Assembly: GCF_002138415.1 (NCBI RefSeq)
Contig: NZ_CP015612.1
Location: forward strand, 3,698,001-3,762,000
Source: Stenotrophomonas maltophilia
GTDB taxonomy: Bacteria > Pseudomonadota > Gammaproteobacteria > Xanthomonadales > Xanthomonadaceae
Reading direction: 5' to 3'
Length of the DNA: 64,000 bases
The notes beneath the pieces were generated by a model. The model did not search any database, was not told the DNA's origin, and saw nothing but the letters and a program-made list of their open reading frames with translations. A program made the translations under genes and the position numbers. Shown in pieces: positions 1 through 9,403 of this stretch. Each line of letters opens with the position of its first letter. The first letter of the stretch is position 1.

Positions 1-220
1 AGAAGATCAGCGGCACGATCAGCATGAAGATCAGGTTGAGGAACAGGCCCGACGCCGGGGTGGTGACGTAGTCCATTACCCACTTGGCACCGGCCTGCAG
101 ACCATCGACGCTGCCGCCCAGGGCGTGCACGATCAGTCCCAGGACCAGGCCGATCGCAAAGCCGATGCCCATCTTCCAATGCAGGGGCAACTTCTTCTTG
201 TCGGCAGCAGCTGCTGTCAT
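1..220 (-). CDS. Dicarboxylate/amino acid:cation symporter (DAACS family), N-terminal part
   Basis: The window edge cuts this gene, so only the first 73 residues are visible. The protein opens with a short basic cytoplasmic stretch (MTAAAADKKK), then a hydrophobic helix (GIGFAIGLVLGLIVHAL) and, after a loop, the segment ASGLFLNLIFMLIVPLIF, which matches the second helix of the GltP/DctA family. Such proteins import dicarboxylates or acidic amino acids with Na+ or H+ across the inner membrane. The ATG at 220 is preceded by GAGGAAA. Substrate cannot be assigned from this fragment. It is transcribed in the same direction as the Bat operon, 57 bases after batD, and may be cotranscribed. Confidence 0.8.
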   Translation of the reverse strand, partial: MTAAAADKKKLPLHWKMGIGFAIGLVLGLIVHALGGSVDGLQAGAKWVMDYVTTPASGLFLNLIFMLIVPLIF

Positions 221-277
221 ACGCGGGTTTCCTCGAAAAATGAATGCACTCTAACAAAGCGCGCAAGCGGCGCCGGT

Positions 278-1993
278 TCAGGTTCGCCGTGGCGGATACA
301 GCGGCGCCAGCCCAGTGTCGACGGCACCCGCAGCCTTCGACCAGTGCGGTCCGTCACGGAAGACTTCGCGCAGGCGCGCACGCAGCGGCGCCAGATCACC
401 CTGCCCGCCCCAGCGCGCCTGCTGCAGGTCCTGCAGTACCTGGCGCTGCGCTGCATCCTCAAGCCGCGCGATGACCTGTTCGATGCGTTCAACGCCGGCC
501 ATCGCACACAGCTGAGCTTCAACCTGGTCGAACCCCTCGCCATCAAGCGTGCGGCGCAGTTCGGCCAGGCCGGCACGCCCGCTCGCCACAGTCGGCACAG
601 CGGGCTTGCCAGCTACAGGCGCCACTGCACGCGGGCGCCGGCCTCGCTGCCAGCCCCACAACAGGGTCAACAACCACAGCAGCGCCAGACCGATGGCCGC
701 CGCCATCCACGGCCACGGACGCTCGGCCAGGCCGCTGGCGCGCGGATCGGTGGCCGCGATACGGCTGTCCTGGCCATCGGTGCCGGGCAGCGCGGCGTCG
801 GTGTCGATCGGCGGCAACGGTGCAGGTGAGGCGCTGCCGCTCCCGTTACCGGCAACCACGGCCAGCGTCAGGTCCGGCAGCTTCGCTTCCTGTGCCTTGC
901 CCGCACGCACGTCCCACCATGGCAGGCGCGGCCCCGGCACCACCAGCGAACCCGGCTGGCGCGGCACGATCGAATAGCGGCGGGTGATTTTCAGCCGCGG
1001 CGTACTGCCATTGAATGTCTCTTCGTACTGCGCGGGTTCGGCAAACACCTGCGCATTGGCGCCGACATCCGGCACCGGCAGGTCGGTGAACTGCGCGCGG
1101 GTGGCACCTTCGGCAATCGCCTCGACCACCACGTTGGCCGCTTCGCCGGTACGGGCACTGGTCGGCGCACTGGTGTAGCGCAGCTGCAGGCTCTGCAGTG
1201 GCAGCCATGGCTGCGGCGCCTGTGCCGGCTGTGCCTGCACCTGCAACGTGCGATCCGCGCCGGTGGCATTCATGCGGCCGTCGCCGCCACCAAAGAAGTC
1301 ATCGAAGAAGCCGCCGGCGCTGCGCCCGTTGAAGCGGGCACCGACGAGGCGCAGCGGGCCACTGCGCTCCGGAATCAGCAGGAAGCGGCGCTCGACCACG
1401 TTGTAGCGGCGGCCGTTGATCTGGCGCACGTCGGTGCGGTCATCGCCTACCCGCTGCAGCGACGCACCGGCCGGGGTATCCAGCACCAGTTCGCCCGATG
1501 CCAGCTGCGAGGCGAAATACAAGCGCACCACCACACCCACGCTCTGCTGCACATACGGCGTATCGTCATCGACAACGGTTTCGATGAAGGCCATCGCGTT
1601 GCTGTCGGGCCCGGCCACGGCAGCGGCATCCACCTGCAGGGTCAGCGGCGCGGTACGTACGCTGCCCACCTGCAGGCCCGGCACCACCAGTGCACCGCTG
1701 CGCCGTGGCGTGAGTGCCACGCCGTACAGGTTGCGCTGCTGCATGCTGCCGTTGCTCCACTCCACCTGACGGCTGCTGGTCTGCCCGCTGAGATCGAAGT
1801 CGGTACGCAGCGGCGTGAAGTCTGGCGCGCCCTGGTCGCTCTCGACATTGAGGGTGACCGTGTCGCCCATCGCAATGCGGTCGCGGTCCAGCCACGCGCG
1901 CGGCTGCGCCCAGGCCAGCAGCGGCAGCCACAGCAGCAGTGCCGCCAGTACCTGCAGTGGCCAACGCCCGTGCATGTTGATCGCCCGCGTCAT
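278..1993 (-). CDS. batD: BatD-family protein (oxygen tolerance / aerotolerance family)
   Basis: A 571-residue protein with a signal peptide (about residues 1-29, ending ...LLAWAQ), a long beta-rich periplasmic part and one membrane helix near residues 425-447 followed by a cytoplasmic tail. This is the architecture of BatD, the last member of MoxR/Bat operons, thought to work at the inner membrane with VWA-domain partners in envelope stress resistance or complex maturation. The biochemical role is not established in the family. The ATG at 1993 overlaps the stop of the upstream VWA/TPR gene (ATGA), pointing to translational coupling. Confidence 0.85.
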   Translation of the reverse strand: MTRAINMHGRWPLQVLAALLLWLPLLAWAQPRAWLDRDRIAMGDTVTLNVESDQGAPDFTPLRTDFDLSGQTSSRQVEWSNGSMQQRNLYGVALTPRRSGALVVPGLQVGSVRTAPLTLQVDAAAVAGPDSNAMAFIETVVDDDTPYVQQSVGVVVRLYFASQLASGELVLDTPAGASLQRVGDDRTDVRQINGRRYNVVERRFLLIPERSGPLRLVGARFNGRSAGGFFDDFFGGGDGRMNATGADRTLQVQAQPAQAPQPWLPLQSLQLRYTSAPTSARTGEAANVVVEAIAEGATRAQFTDLPVPDVGANAQVFAEPAQYEETFNGSTPRLKITRRYSIVPRQPGSLVVPGPRLPWWDVRAGKAQEAKLPDLTLAVVAGNGSGSASPAPLPPIDTDAALPGTDGQDSRIAATDPRASGLAERPWPWMAAAIGLALLWLLTLLWGWQRGRRPRAVAPVAGKPAVPTVASGRAGLAELRRTLDGEGFDQVEAQLCAMAGVERIEQVIARLEDAAQRQVLQDLQQARWGGQGDLAPLRARLREVFRDGPHWSKAAGAVDTGLAPLYPPRRT

Positions 1994-3828
1994 CGCCCTT
2001 CCCTCTTCCTGCGTTCGTTTTCCAGCTGGAACTTGGCCCGCAGCAATGCGCCCGGATCATCCGGCACACGTCGCATCCACGCCTCCACGGCCTGTTGCTC
2101 CTCGCGCTGGCGCGGGGTGGTGCCTTCGCTGCCTGGCACGGGCTTACCGTTCTGTTCGTCCTTGCCCTCACGTGCCTGCTGCATTGCCTGCTGCATGCGC
2201 TGCCGCTGCTGCTCATCGGCCTGCGCCTGCGCCTTGGCATCCTCCACCTGTGGTGGCGCCTGCTGTCCGTCTCGACCGCGCTCACCGGGTTGAGGCGTCG
2301 ACTGCGTGTTGTCGTCACCGGGCTTGGGCTGCCCCTGCTGGCCCGGTTGCGGCTGGCCCTGGCCGGGATTCTGCTTGCCCTGCTGCGGCTGTTGGCCCTG
2401 CGGATTCTGCTTGCCCTGCGAATCGTTCTGCTGCTTCTGCTGGCCGCTCTGCTGTGGCTTCTGCTGGTCCTGGCCTTGGCCGCCGGATGACTTGCGCTTG
2501 CGCGCGGCATCGACCACCGCGCGGTTGGCCACCGCATCTGGCATGCCCGGATGCAGCGCCAGCGCGCGGTCGTAGGCGGCGATGGCCTCATCGTAGTGGC
2601 CCTGGCGTGCCAGTGCGTTGGCCAGGTTGTACCAGCCCGCATCGCTGTCGATGCCTTCGAATTGCTTGCGTGCGTTGGCAAAGTCGCCGTTGCGGTAAGC
2701 CTGTACGCCTTCCGCCAAACGCTCGTGCTGCAGTTGATCAGCACGCTTCCACAGCGTGCCCTGCACCGGCGGTGAAGCCGGCACCGCGGGCGCCTGTGCC
2801 TGCACATCCCCCATCCACGGCAGCAGGCCCACCGCCAGCACGGCGGCCAGCAGCGCGCGGCGACGGAAGGCGAGCAGCGCCAGCAGCATCACCGGTGGCA
2901 CCAGCCAGAACCCTTCATCACGCCATTGCTTGCCCTCGCCCGGCCGCTGCGCCGCAGTACCTTCACGTGCATCAAGTACACCCAGTGCGCGCAGGTCACT
3001 GTCATCGGCAGCGATGCGGGCATAACGGCCACCGCCTGCGGCAGCCACCGCACGCAGGCTGCCTTCGTCCAGCGCAGCCTGGCGGATCTGCCCACTGCCA
3101 TCCCGGTACGCCGCACCAGCGGACGTACCCAGACCCAGTACCGACACCTGCAGGCCGAGGCTGCGCGCCTGCGCTGCGGCAAGTGCCGCTTCATCATCCG
3201 CCTGATCGCTGACCAGCAGGATCTGCCCCCGCAATGCCCCGATCTGGCGCATCAACCGCGTCGCCCAGTCGATGCCGCGGTCGGCACGCTGGCCCTCGCG
3301 TGGCATCACATCTGGCGACAACGCGTCCAGATACAGCGCAACGTTGCTGCCGTCGTCGGTCAGCGGCGCCACGGTGTAGGCATCCTCGGCGTAGACCACC
3401 AGGCCTACCTGGCCACCCTGGCGTGCGCGCAGCAGCTCGCCCACCTTGGCCCGCGCCTGCAGCAGGCGCGAGGGCGGCAGATCGGTGGCGGTGATCCGGC
3501 TGGACAGATCCAGCACCACCAGCAGCGGTGCGCTGGCTTGGAACATCGGTTGCGCCTGCTGGCGCCAGCTCGGACCGGCCATGGCCAGCGAGGCCAGCGT
3601 CCAGCCCAGCAGCAGCGCCCACGGCAAGCGCGCACGACGGCGCGTGCCCGCTGCCAGCAGATGCGGCAACAGGTGGGCATCCACCGCTGTTCGCCACACA
3701 TCGCTGCGCCGCTGCCGGTACAACGCCAGCGCCAGGATCAACGGCAATGCCAGCAACGCCCACAGCCATTCCGGGCGCAGGAAGTGCAGCGCGTTCCAGT
3801 CAGGAAGATTCGAAGCCAACGCGATCAT
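1990..3828 (-). CDS. VWA domain protein with TPR repeats and a Gln-rich tail (BatB/BatC-type fusion)
   Basis: From the ATG at 3828, which overlaps the stop of the preceding VWA gene as ATGA, this is a 612-residue protein. N-terminal hydrophobic segments (about 18-75) precede a von Willebrand A domain (about 85-265). Another membrane segment lies near 310-345, TPR-like repeats at about 376-440 (YNLANALARQGHYDEAIAAY), then a low-complexity Gln/Pro/Gly tail, closing with a conserved-looking motif (QAVEAWMRRVPDDPGALL). The fusion of BatB and BatC modules is common in gammaproteobacteria. The expected metal site DxSxS reads D107-L-S109-S110-R111, so the second serine is replaced by arginine and metal binding may be lost or altered. 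Confidence 0.88.
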   Translation of the reverse strand: MIALASNLPDWNALHFLRPEWLWALLALPLILALALYRQRRSDVWRTAVDAHLLPHLLAAGTRRRARLPWALLLGWTLASLAMAGPSWRQQAQPMFQASAPLLVVLDLSSRITATDLPPSRLLQARAKVGELLRARQGGQVGLVVYAEDAYTVAPLTDDGSNVALYLDALSPDVMPREGQRADRGIDWATRLMRQIGALRGQILLVSDQADDEAALAAAQARSLGLQVSVLGLGTSAGAAYRDGSGQIRQAALDEGSLRAVAAAGGGRYARIAADDSDLRALGVLDAREGTAAQRPGEGKQWRDEGFWLVPPVMLLALLAFRRRALLAAVLAVGLLPWMGDVQAQAPAVPASPPVQGTLWKRADQLQHERLAEGVQAYRNGDFANARKQFEGIDSDAGWYNLANALARQGHYDEAIAAYDRALALHPGMPDAVANRAVVDAARKRKSSGGQGQDQQKPQQSGQQKQQNDSQGKQNPQGQQPQQGKQNPGQGQPQPGQQGQPKPGDDNTQSTPQPGERGRDGQQAPPQVEDAKAQAQADEQQRQRMQQAMQQAREGKDEQNGKPVPGSEGTTPRQREEQQAVEAWMRRVPDDPGALLRAKFQLENERRKREGR

Positions 3829-4829
3829 CGACGGCGCTCCGGCCACATCCATGCCAATGCGCCCAGCAGCAACGCCAGGCCCAACGGCCAGGCGTAGCGC
3901 TCTTCGCGCGGGCGCAGGCTTGGCCCCTTCGCCGCGATCGGTTCCAGCCGATCCAGTTCGGCATAGATGCCGGCCAGCTGCGCGGTATCGCGGGCGCGGA
4001 AGAACTGGCCGCCGGTCATGCTCGCGATCTTCTTCAAGGTAGCCTCGTCGACCGGATCCTGATCGGCGGAAATGGGAATGCCGAACAGGCGCATGCTGCC
4101 ATCGCCGCCAAAGGCGACGGTGTGGATACGTACACCTTCGGCGCGGGCCACTTCCGCCGCGCGCAGCGGTTCCAGCACGCCGGCGTTGCTGACGCCGTCG
4201 GTCAGCAGGATCAGCACGCGCTGTCCCTCGGGTTGGCTGCGCAGGCGTTTCACTGCCAGGCCGATGGCATCACCGATGGCCGTCTCGCGCCCGGCCAGGC
4301 CGACCACGCTGTCGCGCAGCTGGTCACGCACGCTGGCCAGATCGGCAGTAAGCGGTGTAAGCGTGTAGGCACGGTCGCCGAAGATCAACAGGCCGATGCG
4401 ATCGCCGGCACGACGATCAAGGAAATCGGCCAGCACGGCCTTGGCCGCGGTCAGGCGATCCACCGCCTGCCCGCCCAGCACCATGTCGCCCTCGCCCATG
4501 CTGCCGGACACGTCCATCGCCAGCATCATCTGCCGGCCCTCCTGCGGTGGCGTGATCGCTTCGCCCAGCTGTTGCGGGCGAGCCAGTGCGATGCACAGCG
4601 CGCACCAACCCAGCCACAACAGCAGCGTACGCAGCCACGACACATCGACGCGGCCGCCTCCGGCCAGCGCTTCCAGCTCCGTCGCCGCGTAGGGCACGCG
4701 CAGCGCAGCGCCGGGATCGGCACGACGCTTCCACCAGCGCATCAGCAACGGCAACGGCAGCGCCAGCAGGGCCAGCGGCCATGCCAGCTGCAGGTCCGGC
4801 CATGGCCAGTAACTTGCCAGCAGGTTCAT
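3825..4829 (-). CDS. batA: VWA domain protein, BatA type
   Basis: A 334-residue membrane-anchored von Willebrand A protein. Two N-terminal hydrophobic helices (about 12-30 and 58-78) are followed by a VWA domain with an intact metal-ion-dependent adhesion site, D106-V-S108-G-S110, and a C-terminal helix that ends in basic residues. The start at 4829 (MNLLASYW) overlaps the upstream DUF4381 stop as ATGA and excludes the non-homologous upstream extension of the open frame. With the MoxR ATPase and DUF58 protein of the same operon it forms the usual MoxR-VWA chaperone-like set. Its client is unknown. Confidence 0.88.
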   Translation of the reverse strand: MNLLASYWPWPDLQLAWPLALLALPLPLLMRWWKRRADPGAALRVPYAATELEALAGGGRVDVSWLRTLLLWLGWCALCIALARPQQLGEAITPPQEGRQMMLAMDVSGSMGEGDMVLGGQAVDRLTAAKAVLADFLDRRAGDRIGLLIFGDRAYTLTPLTADLASVRDQLRDSVVGLAGRETAIGDAIGLAVKRLRSQPEGQRVLILLTDGVSNAGVLEPLRAAEVARAEGVRIHTVAFGGDGSMRLFGIPISADQDPVDEATLKKIASMTGGQFFRARDTAQLAGIYAELDRLEPIAAKGPSLRPREERYAWPLGLALLLGALAWMWPERRR

Positions 4830-5275
4830 CGGCGCCGCTCCAGCAGCATGGCCAGATAGCGCTCGCGCGCCCAGCTGCGCAGCGCCGCCACATCGTTGGC
4901 GTCCACCCGCGGGCGATAGGCGCCGTCCGCCAGCAGACTGCGACGTGCTGCGGGCAGCGTGCCTTCCGGGTCCACGCGCTGCCACCAGGCGTCATCGCGC
5001 AGGGATTCACTGCCGGGCTGTGCCTGGCGTGCGGCGCGACGCAGCAGCCCTGCGATCGCCGCCAGTTCTGCAGCCGCATCGGCGGTGGTTGCCAGCTCCT
5101 GATCGAACAGCTGCAACCAGCGTTGGCGGCGTCGGCGGCGCTGCCACCAGAAGAAGGCAGCCACCAGCAGCAACAGCAGCACCACACCGCCGATCATCAG
5201 ATAGCCTGGCGCCGGTGGCCACCAGGATGGGACCGGCGGCAGCTGCACATCGCGCAGCGGCAGGTTGGCGCTCAT
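4826..5275 (-). CDS. DUF4381 domain-containing membrane protein
   Basis: A 149-residue protein with one strong membrane helix (about residues 26-44, LMIGGVVLLLLLVAAFFWW) followed by an Arg-rich stop-transfer stretch and a mostly helical, Trp-containing soluble domain. The pattern (PPxxSWWPPAPGY just before the helix) is typical of the DUF4381 family found between DUF58 and VWA genes in MoxR operons. Start and stop both overlap neighbouring genes by four bases, so the protein is probably made in fixed ratio with them. No enzymatic motif is visible. Confidence 0.85.
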   Translation of the reverse strand: MSANLPLRDVQLPPVPSWWPPAPGYLMIGGVVLLLLLVAAFFWWQRRRRRQRWLQLFDQELATTADAAAELAAIAGLLRRAARQAQPGSESLRDDAWWQRVDPEGTLPAARRSLLADGAYRPRVDANDVAALRSWARERYLAMLLERRR

Positions 5276-6201
5276 GCCGGCACCTCGGTAGGCGATGGCG
5301 CCAGCCAGGCGTCACTGGGCGCATCGGTGGACAGCACCTGCACATCGACGCGGCGCGCGCCAAGCTGGCGTCGCAGTTCCTGCAGCGGTTCGACGAAGTG
5401 GGCCTGCCAATGGGCCTGGACCTCACTGCGTCGCAGGTCGAGGCCGATGCGCTGTTGCAGGGTCTGGAACTGCAGCGGGGCCGACGGAGGCTGCAGTTCC
5501 AATGGATCGACCAGCAGCACCAGGCTGAGGTCATGATGCTGGGCCAGCGCGCTCCAGCGCGCAGGCGGAATGCGGATGGCCTGCTGCGGATCGGCCAGCA
5601 CCAGCATGCGCGCACCCGGGCGCAGCACGCGGGCCGCATGGTCCAGCGCGCGCTCCAGGCCAAGGTCATCGGCCGGGGGCTGCGCATACCAGCGGGTGAG
5701 CGCGTCCAGCACGCGCAGTACGCCGCGCGGGCCGCCTGCCGGTGCAATCGGTGGTTCACGGTCGCTGCCACGCAGGGCGCCGATGCGATCACCACGACGC
5801 TGCGCCGACCACGCAGCGACGGCGCCCGCACGTGCGGCCTGCACCGATTTGAAGCGTACGCGGGTGCCGAAGTACAGGGCCGGCGAGGTATCGGCCACGA
5901 TCAGGCTGACCCGCTCGCGCTCGGCCTGGAACAGCTTGGTGTGGGCACGGCCGGTCCGTGCGGTCACCCGCCAGTCGATATGCCGCGCATCATCACCGGC
6001 CACGTACTCGCGTGACTCGGCATATTCCATGCCACGCCCGCGCAGCGGCGACGGTGCCTGCCCGGCGTTGCCGGCACGGCCACGGCGTGGCGGCGGGGGC
6101 CGCTGTGCAAGGCGGCGCAGCGCCACCAGCTCGGACAGCTGCGGGCGCAGGCCATCGCCATCGCTGACGTTGGAGACGGGTTCCTGGGATGGATCGGTCA
6201 T
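5272..6201 (-). CDS. DUF58 domain-containing protein
   Basis: A 309-residue soluble protein whose central part carries the DUF58 signature (GMEYAESREYVAGDDARHID followed by WRVTARTGRAHTKLF), a degenerate VWA-like fold. DUF58 proteins accompany MoxR AAA ATPases and BatA/B/D proteins and are thought to be adaptors or clients of the ATPase. It starts at ATG 6201, eight bases after the MoxR stop at 6210, and its stop overlaps the DUF4381 start. The N-terminal 50 residues are Pro/Arg rich and probably disordered. Confidence 0.88.
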   Translation of the reverse strand: MTDPSQEPVSNVSDGDGLRPQLSELVALRRLAQRPPPPRRGRAGNAGQAPSPLRGRGMEYAESREYVAGDDARHIDWRVTARTGRAHTKLFQAERERVSLIVADTSPALYFGTRVRFKSVQAARAGAVAAWSAQRRGDRIGALRGSDREPPIAPAGGPRGVLRVLDALTRWYAQPPADDLGLERALDHAARVLRPGARMLVLADPQQAIRIPPARWSALAQHHDLSLVLLVDPLELQPPSAPLQFQTLQQRIGLDLRRSEVQAHWQAHFVEPLQELRRQLGARRVDVQVLSTDAPSDAWLAPSPTEVPA

Positions 6202-6209
6202 GCGCAGGC

Positions 6210-7235
6210 TCAGGGTGCCGGCACCCGGGCCAGCAGCTCCTGCACCAGGCGTTCGCCATCCCAGCCTTCAGCGGTGGCTTCATAGCTGGGCAGCACGCGA
6301 TGGCGCAGCACATCGGCGGCAACCGCTCGCACGTCATCAGGGGTGACGAAGTCGCGGCCGGCCAACCAGGCGCGCGCGCGCGCGCAGCGTTCCAGCGCGA
6401 TGGAACCGCGCGGGCTTGCCCCCCAGGCAATGCGGCGGCCAAGGCCAGCGTCATAGCGCGACGGATCACGCGAGGCCAGCACCAGCTCGATCAGGTAGCG
6501 TTCCAGCGCCGGCGCCATGTGCAGGTCCAGCACTTCGCGGCGGGCATCGAACACATCCTGCATCGGCAGTTTCTCCGGTGCCGGTGCCGCCTCGCCCAGC
6601 GCGCCACGGGCTCGCTCGCGGGCCAGGCGCAGGATCTCCGATTCGGCGGCCTGATCGGGGTAGCTGATGCGCACGTGCATCAGGAAGCGGTCCAGCTGCG
6701 CTTCGGGCAGCGGGAAGGTGCCTTCCTGCTCGATCGGGTTCTGCGTGGCCATCACCAGGAACAGCGACGGCAGTGCATAGGTGTGTCGGCCAACGGTGAC
6801 CTGGCGCTCGCCCATCGCTTCCAGCAGCGCCGACTGCACCTTGGCCGGTGCGCGGTTGATCTCGTCGGCCAGCAGGATCGGGTGGAAGATCGGGCCGGGC
6901 ACGAATTCGAAACGGCCTTCCTGCGGGCGCCAGATCTCGGTGCCGGTCAGATCGGCCGGCAACAGGTCCGGGGTGAACTGCACGCGGGCGAAGTCGGCCT
7001 CCAGGCGCGCGGCCAGCGCCCGGATCGCCGTCGTCTTGGCCAGGCCCGGAGCGCCTTCCACCAGCAGGTGGCCATCGGCCAGCAGCGCGATCAGCAGGCG
7101 TTCGACCAGTGCCGCCTGGCCGACGATCTCGGCCGACAGGGCGTCGCGCAGCTGGGTGAAGGCGCCATGCAGGCGGGAGGCGGCCGGCGCGGGCGGCGGC
7201 GTGGCGGATTCGGGCATCGGCGGTGGCAGGTTCAT
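6210..7235 (-). CDS. MoxR-family AAA+ ATPase
   Basis: A 341-residue AAA+ ATPase. Walker A is GAPGLAKT (about residues 60-67), Walker B is ILLADEINRAP, and sensor 1 is in MATQNPIEQEGTFPLPEAQ, all standard for the MoxR/RavA clade. MoxR proteins act as chaperones that mature or insert metal cofactors in partner complexes, in combination with VWA-domain proteins, which here are encoded directly downstream. I chose the ATG at 7235 (MNLPPPMPES) rather than upstream in-frame ATGs because the extra residues are not family-like. It heads a six-gene operon running to batD at 278. Confidence 0.9.
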   Translation of the reverse strand: MNLPPPMPESATPPPAPAASRLHGAFTQLRDALSAEIVGQAALVERLLIALLADGHLLVEGAPGLAKTTAIRALAARLEADFARVQFTPDLLPADLTGTEIWRPQEGRFEFVPGPIFHPILLADEINRAPAKVQSALLEAMGERQVTVGRHTYALPSLFLVMATQNPIEQEGTFPLPEAQLDRFLMHVRISYPDQAAESEILRLARERARGALGEAAPAPEKLPMQDVFDARREVLDLHMAPALERYLIELVLASRDPSRYDAGLGRRIAWGASPRGSIALERCARARAWLAGRDFVTPDDVRAVAADVLRHRVLPSYEATAEGWDGERLVQELLARVPAP

Positions 7236-7323
7236 GGGGGCCTTTGACCGGCGCGGGACGGCACGGGTTCCCGACATCATCGCAGGGTGCCCTGCGATTG
7301 GCATCAAGAACGGCTGAACGGCC

Positions 7324-7347
7324 CATCCACGCATGGTGTGGATCTAC
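7324..7347 (-). repeat. SMAG/REP palindrome
   Basis: Read on the minus strand it starts with GTAG and forms the hairpin ATCCACACCATGCGTGGAT. It lies between moxR and pilQ, upstream of moxR and beside the pilQ terminator. Confidence 0.75.
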
Positions 7348-7352
7348 TGGCG

Positions 7353-7393
7353 GAAACGCAGAAGGGCCGCGCATGGCGGCCCTTCTGCGTTTC
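7353..7393 (-). terminator. Hairpin terminator of the pil operon
   Basis: Two perfectly complementary 18-base arms (7353-7370 and 7376-7393) separated by five bases sit 16 bases after the pilQ stop. There is no long T run, so termination efficiency is uncertain, but position and strength fit the end of pilMNOPQ. Confidence 0.7.
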
Positions 7394-7408
7394 GCGGGTG
7401 ACGCGGGC

Positions 7409-9382
7409 TCAGTTCTGCTTGGCCACGCGCAGCACCTTCGGGGTGACGAACACCAGCAGCTCGGCCTTGTCCTTGTTGCGGCCACGCTTCTTGAACAGGT
7501 TGCCCAGGAACGGCACGTCGCCCAGGAACGGCACCTTGCTGATGCTGCTGCGGTCGGTGAACTCATACACGCCACCGATGACCACGGTCTGCCCATCCTC
7601 GACCAGCACCGCGGTATTGACCTCGCGGCGGTTGATCGACGGCACCGTGCCGTAGCCCTGCAGTTCGATCAGGCGGTCGACTTCGTCCTTCTTCACCTGC
7701 ATGTTGAGGAACACGCGGTTGTCGTTGGTGATGGTGGGGGTCACCCGCAGTTCCAGCACCACTTCCTTGAACTGCACGTTCGGGGTGGAACCGGCGCCGC
7801 CAGCAGCTCCGGCGCCGCTGATGGTGACGTAGCCGATTTCCTTGCCCTGCTTGATCATCGCCTCGCGCTGGTTGGTGGTGACCACGCGCGGGTTGGAGAT
7901 CACTTCACCACGTGACTCTTCCTGCATGGCCGACAGCTCCACGTCCAGCAGGTAGCCTGCGTTGAGGATCGACAGCGCCAGCGAGCCGGGGTTGTTGGCC
8001 GCTGCCACCGGCAGATTCCAGTTCAGGCCGCGCTTGATGGTCGGGCTACCGGGAATCGGGGCCGGACCGACACTGCCACCGGCCTGCCATTCACGGACCG
8101 CCTTGGCGTTGGCCAATGCCGTATCCACCTGCGAATTGCGGGTGGCCTCGTTGGCATCCAGGCTGCCGCTGAAGTACACATTGTCACGGCTGCCGCTGAT
8201 GCCGAACTTTGCACCCAGCTCGCGGGCGAAGGTATCGGTGGCGATGACAATGCGGCTTTCGATCAGCACCTGGTCGACCGGACGGTCGATCACCCCGATC
8301 AGCTCACGCATGCGCGCGATCTTCTTCGGAATGTCGCTGATCATCAGCGTGTTGGTGCGCTCGTCGGCGACGATGCGGCCGCGCGAGGACAGGAAACCAC
8401 TGTCTTCCTGCGACGAGCCGCCACCACCACCATTGCCGCCACCACCGCCGCCACCGATGCCCTTGGCCTCGGTCAGCGCTTTGAAGATCTGCGTGGCGCT
8501 GTGGTAGTTGATCTGGACGTAGTCGGTGACCAGGTCTTCGCGGTTCTCGATGGCGATGCGCGCGTCTTCCTTCTCCTGCTCGAACTTGGCCAGTTCGGCC
8601 TGCGGAGCCACCCAGATCACGCTGCCGTCGCGGCGCTTGTCCAGGCCCTTGGCACGCAGCACGATGTCCAGTGCCTGGTCCCACGGCACATTGACCAGGC
8701 GCAGGGTCACATTGCCCTGTACCGAATCGGACGCCACTACGTTGAGATTGGATTCTTCGGCGATCAACTGCAGCACGGTGCGCACCGGCACGTCCTGGAA
8801 GTTGAAGGTCACCGGCTTGCCGGTGAAACCGCGCTGGCCGACAGCCTTGGCCGCCTGGGTGACGCTGCCGGCAGTGACTGCACCGACAGCGGCCGGAGCC
8901 TGCCGCGGGCTGATTTCCACCACGTACTCGTTGCCGCTCTGGTAGGCCAGCGATTCGACCGCACCGCCGGTGCTCAGCACCAGCTGGGTGCCGGCACCGG
9001 ACGGCTTGGCGTCGATGCGCTGCACCGGCGTGGCGAAGTCGGTCACGTTCATCGGCTTCTGCAGGTTGGCCGGCAGTCGGGCATTGCCGACGTCGACCAC
9101 CACGCTGTTGCCCTGCGTGCGCAGGTCCGGAATCGCACCCTGGCCGTCGAACTGGACGATCAGGCGCCCGGCGCCGTCATCGCCCCGCTTGAAATCGATC
9201 TTGGCCACCGACAGGCCAGCCGGCGCGGTCGCCGGGGCCACGGTGGCGCCCACCGGCTTTTCCGCCGGTGCGGCGGCCAGCGCCGGAGCGCAGGCCAGCA
9301 TCAGCGCGACTCCCAACGCGCTGACACGGTTCAAGGTAGAGCGCCGGATGGGACGCAGCCCCTTGGCTTGGTGAAAGGTCAT
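7409..9382 (-). CDS. pilQ: Type IV pilus secretin PilQ
   Basis: A 657-residue outer-membrane secretin through which the type IV pilus leaves the cell. A signal peptide (ends near ALAAAPA, residue about 37) is followed by AMIN domains (about 50-170) that bind peptidoglycan, a short secretin/TonB N-terminal domain (about 195-245, FNFQDVPVRTVLQLIAEESN), N1-type domains and the C-terminal secretin barrel (about 420-650) with VPFLGDVPFLGNLFKKR near the end. A Gly-rich insertion near residue 310 (GGGGGGGNGGGGG) lies in a loop that is variable in the family. Last gene of pilMNOPQ. Confidence 0.97.
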   Translation of the reverse strand: MTFHQAKGLRPIRRSTLNRVSALGVALMLACAPALAAAPAEKPVGATVAPATAPAGLSVAKIDFKRGDDGAGRLIVQFDGQGAIPDLRTQGNSVVVDVGNARLPANLQKPMNVTDFATPVQRIDAKPSGAGTQLVLSTGGAVESLAYQSGNEYVVEISPRQAPAAVGAVTAGSVTQAAKAVGQRGFTGKPVTFNFQDVPVRTVLQLIAEESNLNVVASDSVQGNVTLRLVNVPWDQALDIVLRAKGLDKRRDGSVIWVAPQAELAKFEQEKEDARIAIENREDLVTDYVQINYHSATQIFKALTEAKGIGGGGGGGNGGGGGSSQEDSGFLSSRGRIVADERTNTLMISDIPKKIARMRELIGVIDRPVDQVLIESRIVIATDTFARELGAKFGISGSRDNVYFSGSLDANEATRNSQVDTALANAKAVREWQAGGSVGPAPIPGSPTIKRGLNWNLPVAAANNPGSLALSILNAGYLLDVELSAMQEESRGEVISNPRVVTTNQREAMIKQGKEIGYVTISGAGAAGGAGSTPNVQFKEVVLELRVTPTITNDNRVFLNMQVKKDEVDRLIELQGYGTVPSINRREVNTAVLVEDGQTVVIGGVYEFTDRSSISKVPFLGDVPFLGNLFKKRGRNKDKAELLVFVTPKVLRVAKQN

Positions 9383-9403
9383 CGTGCTATCCCCAGTAAA
9401 CGA

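Noticed and set aside
1815..3212. 465-residue plus-strand frame over the Bat operon
   Set aside because: Antisense shadow of batD and the VWA/TPR gene, Arg/Ala/Pro rich with no domain.
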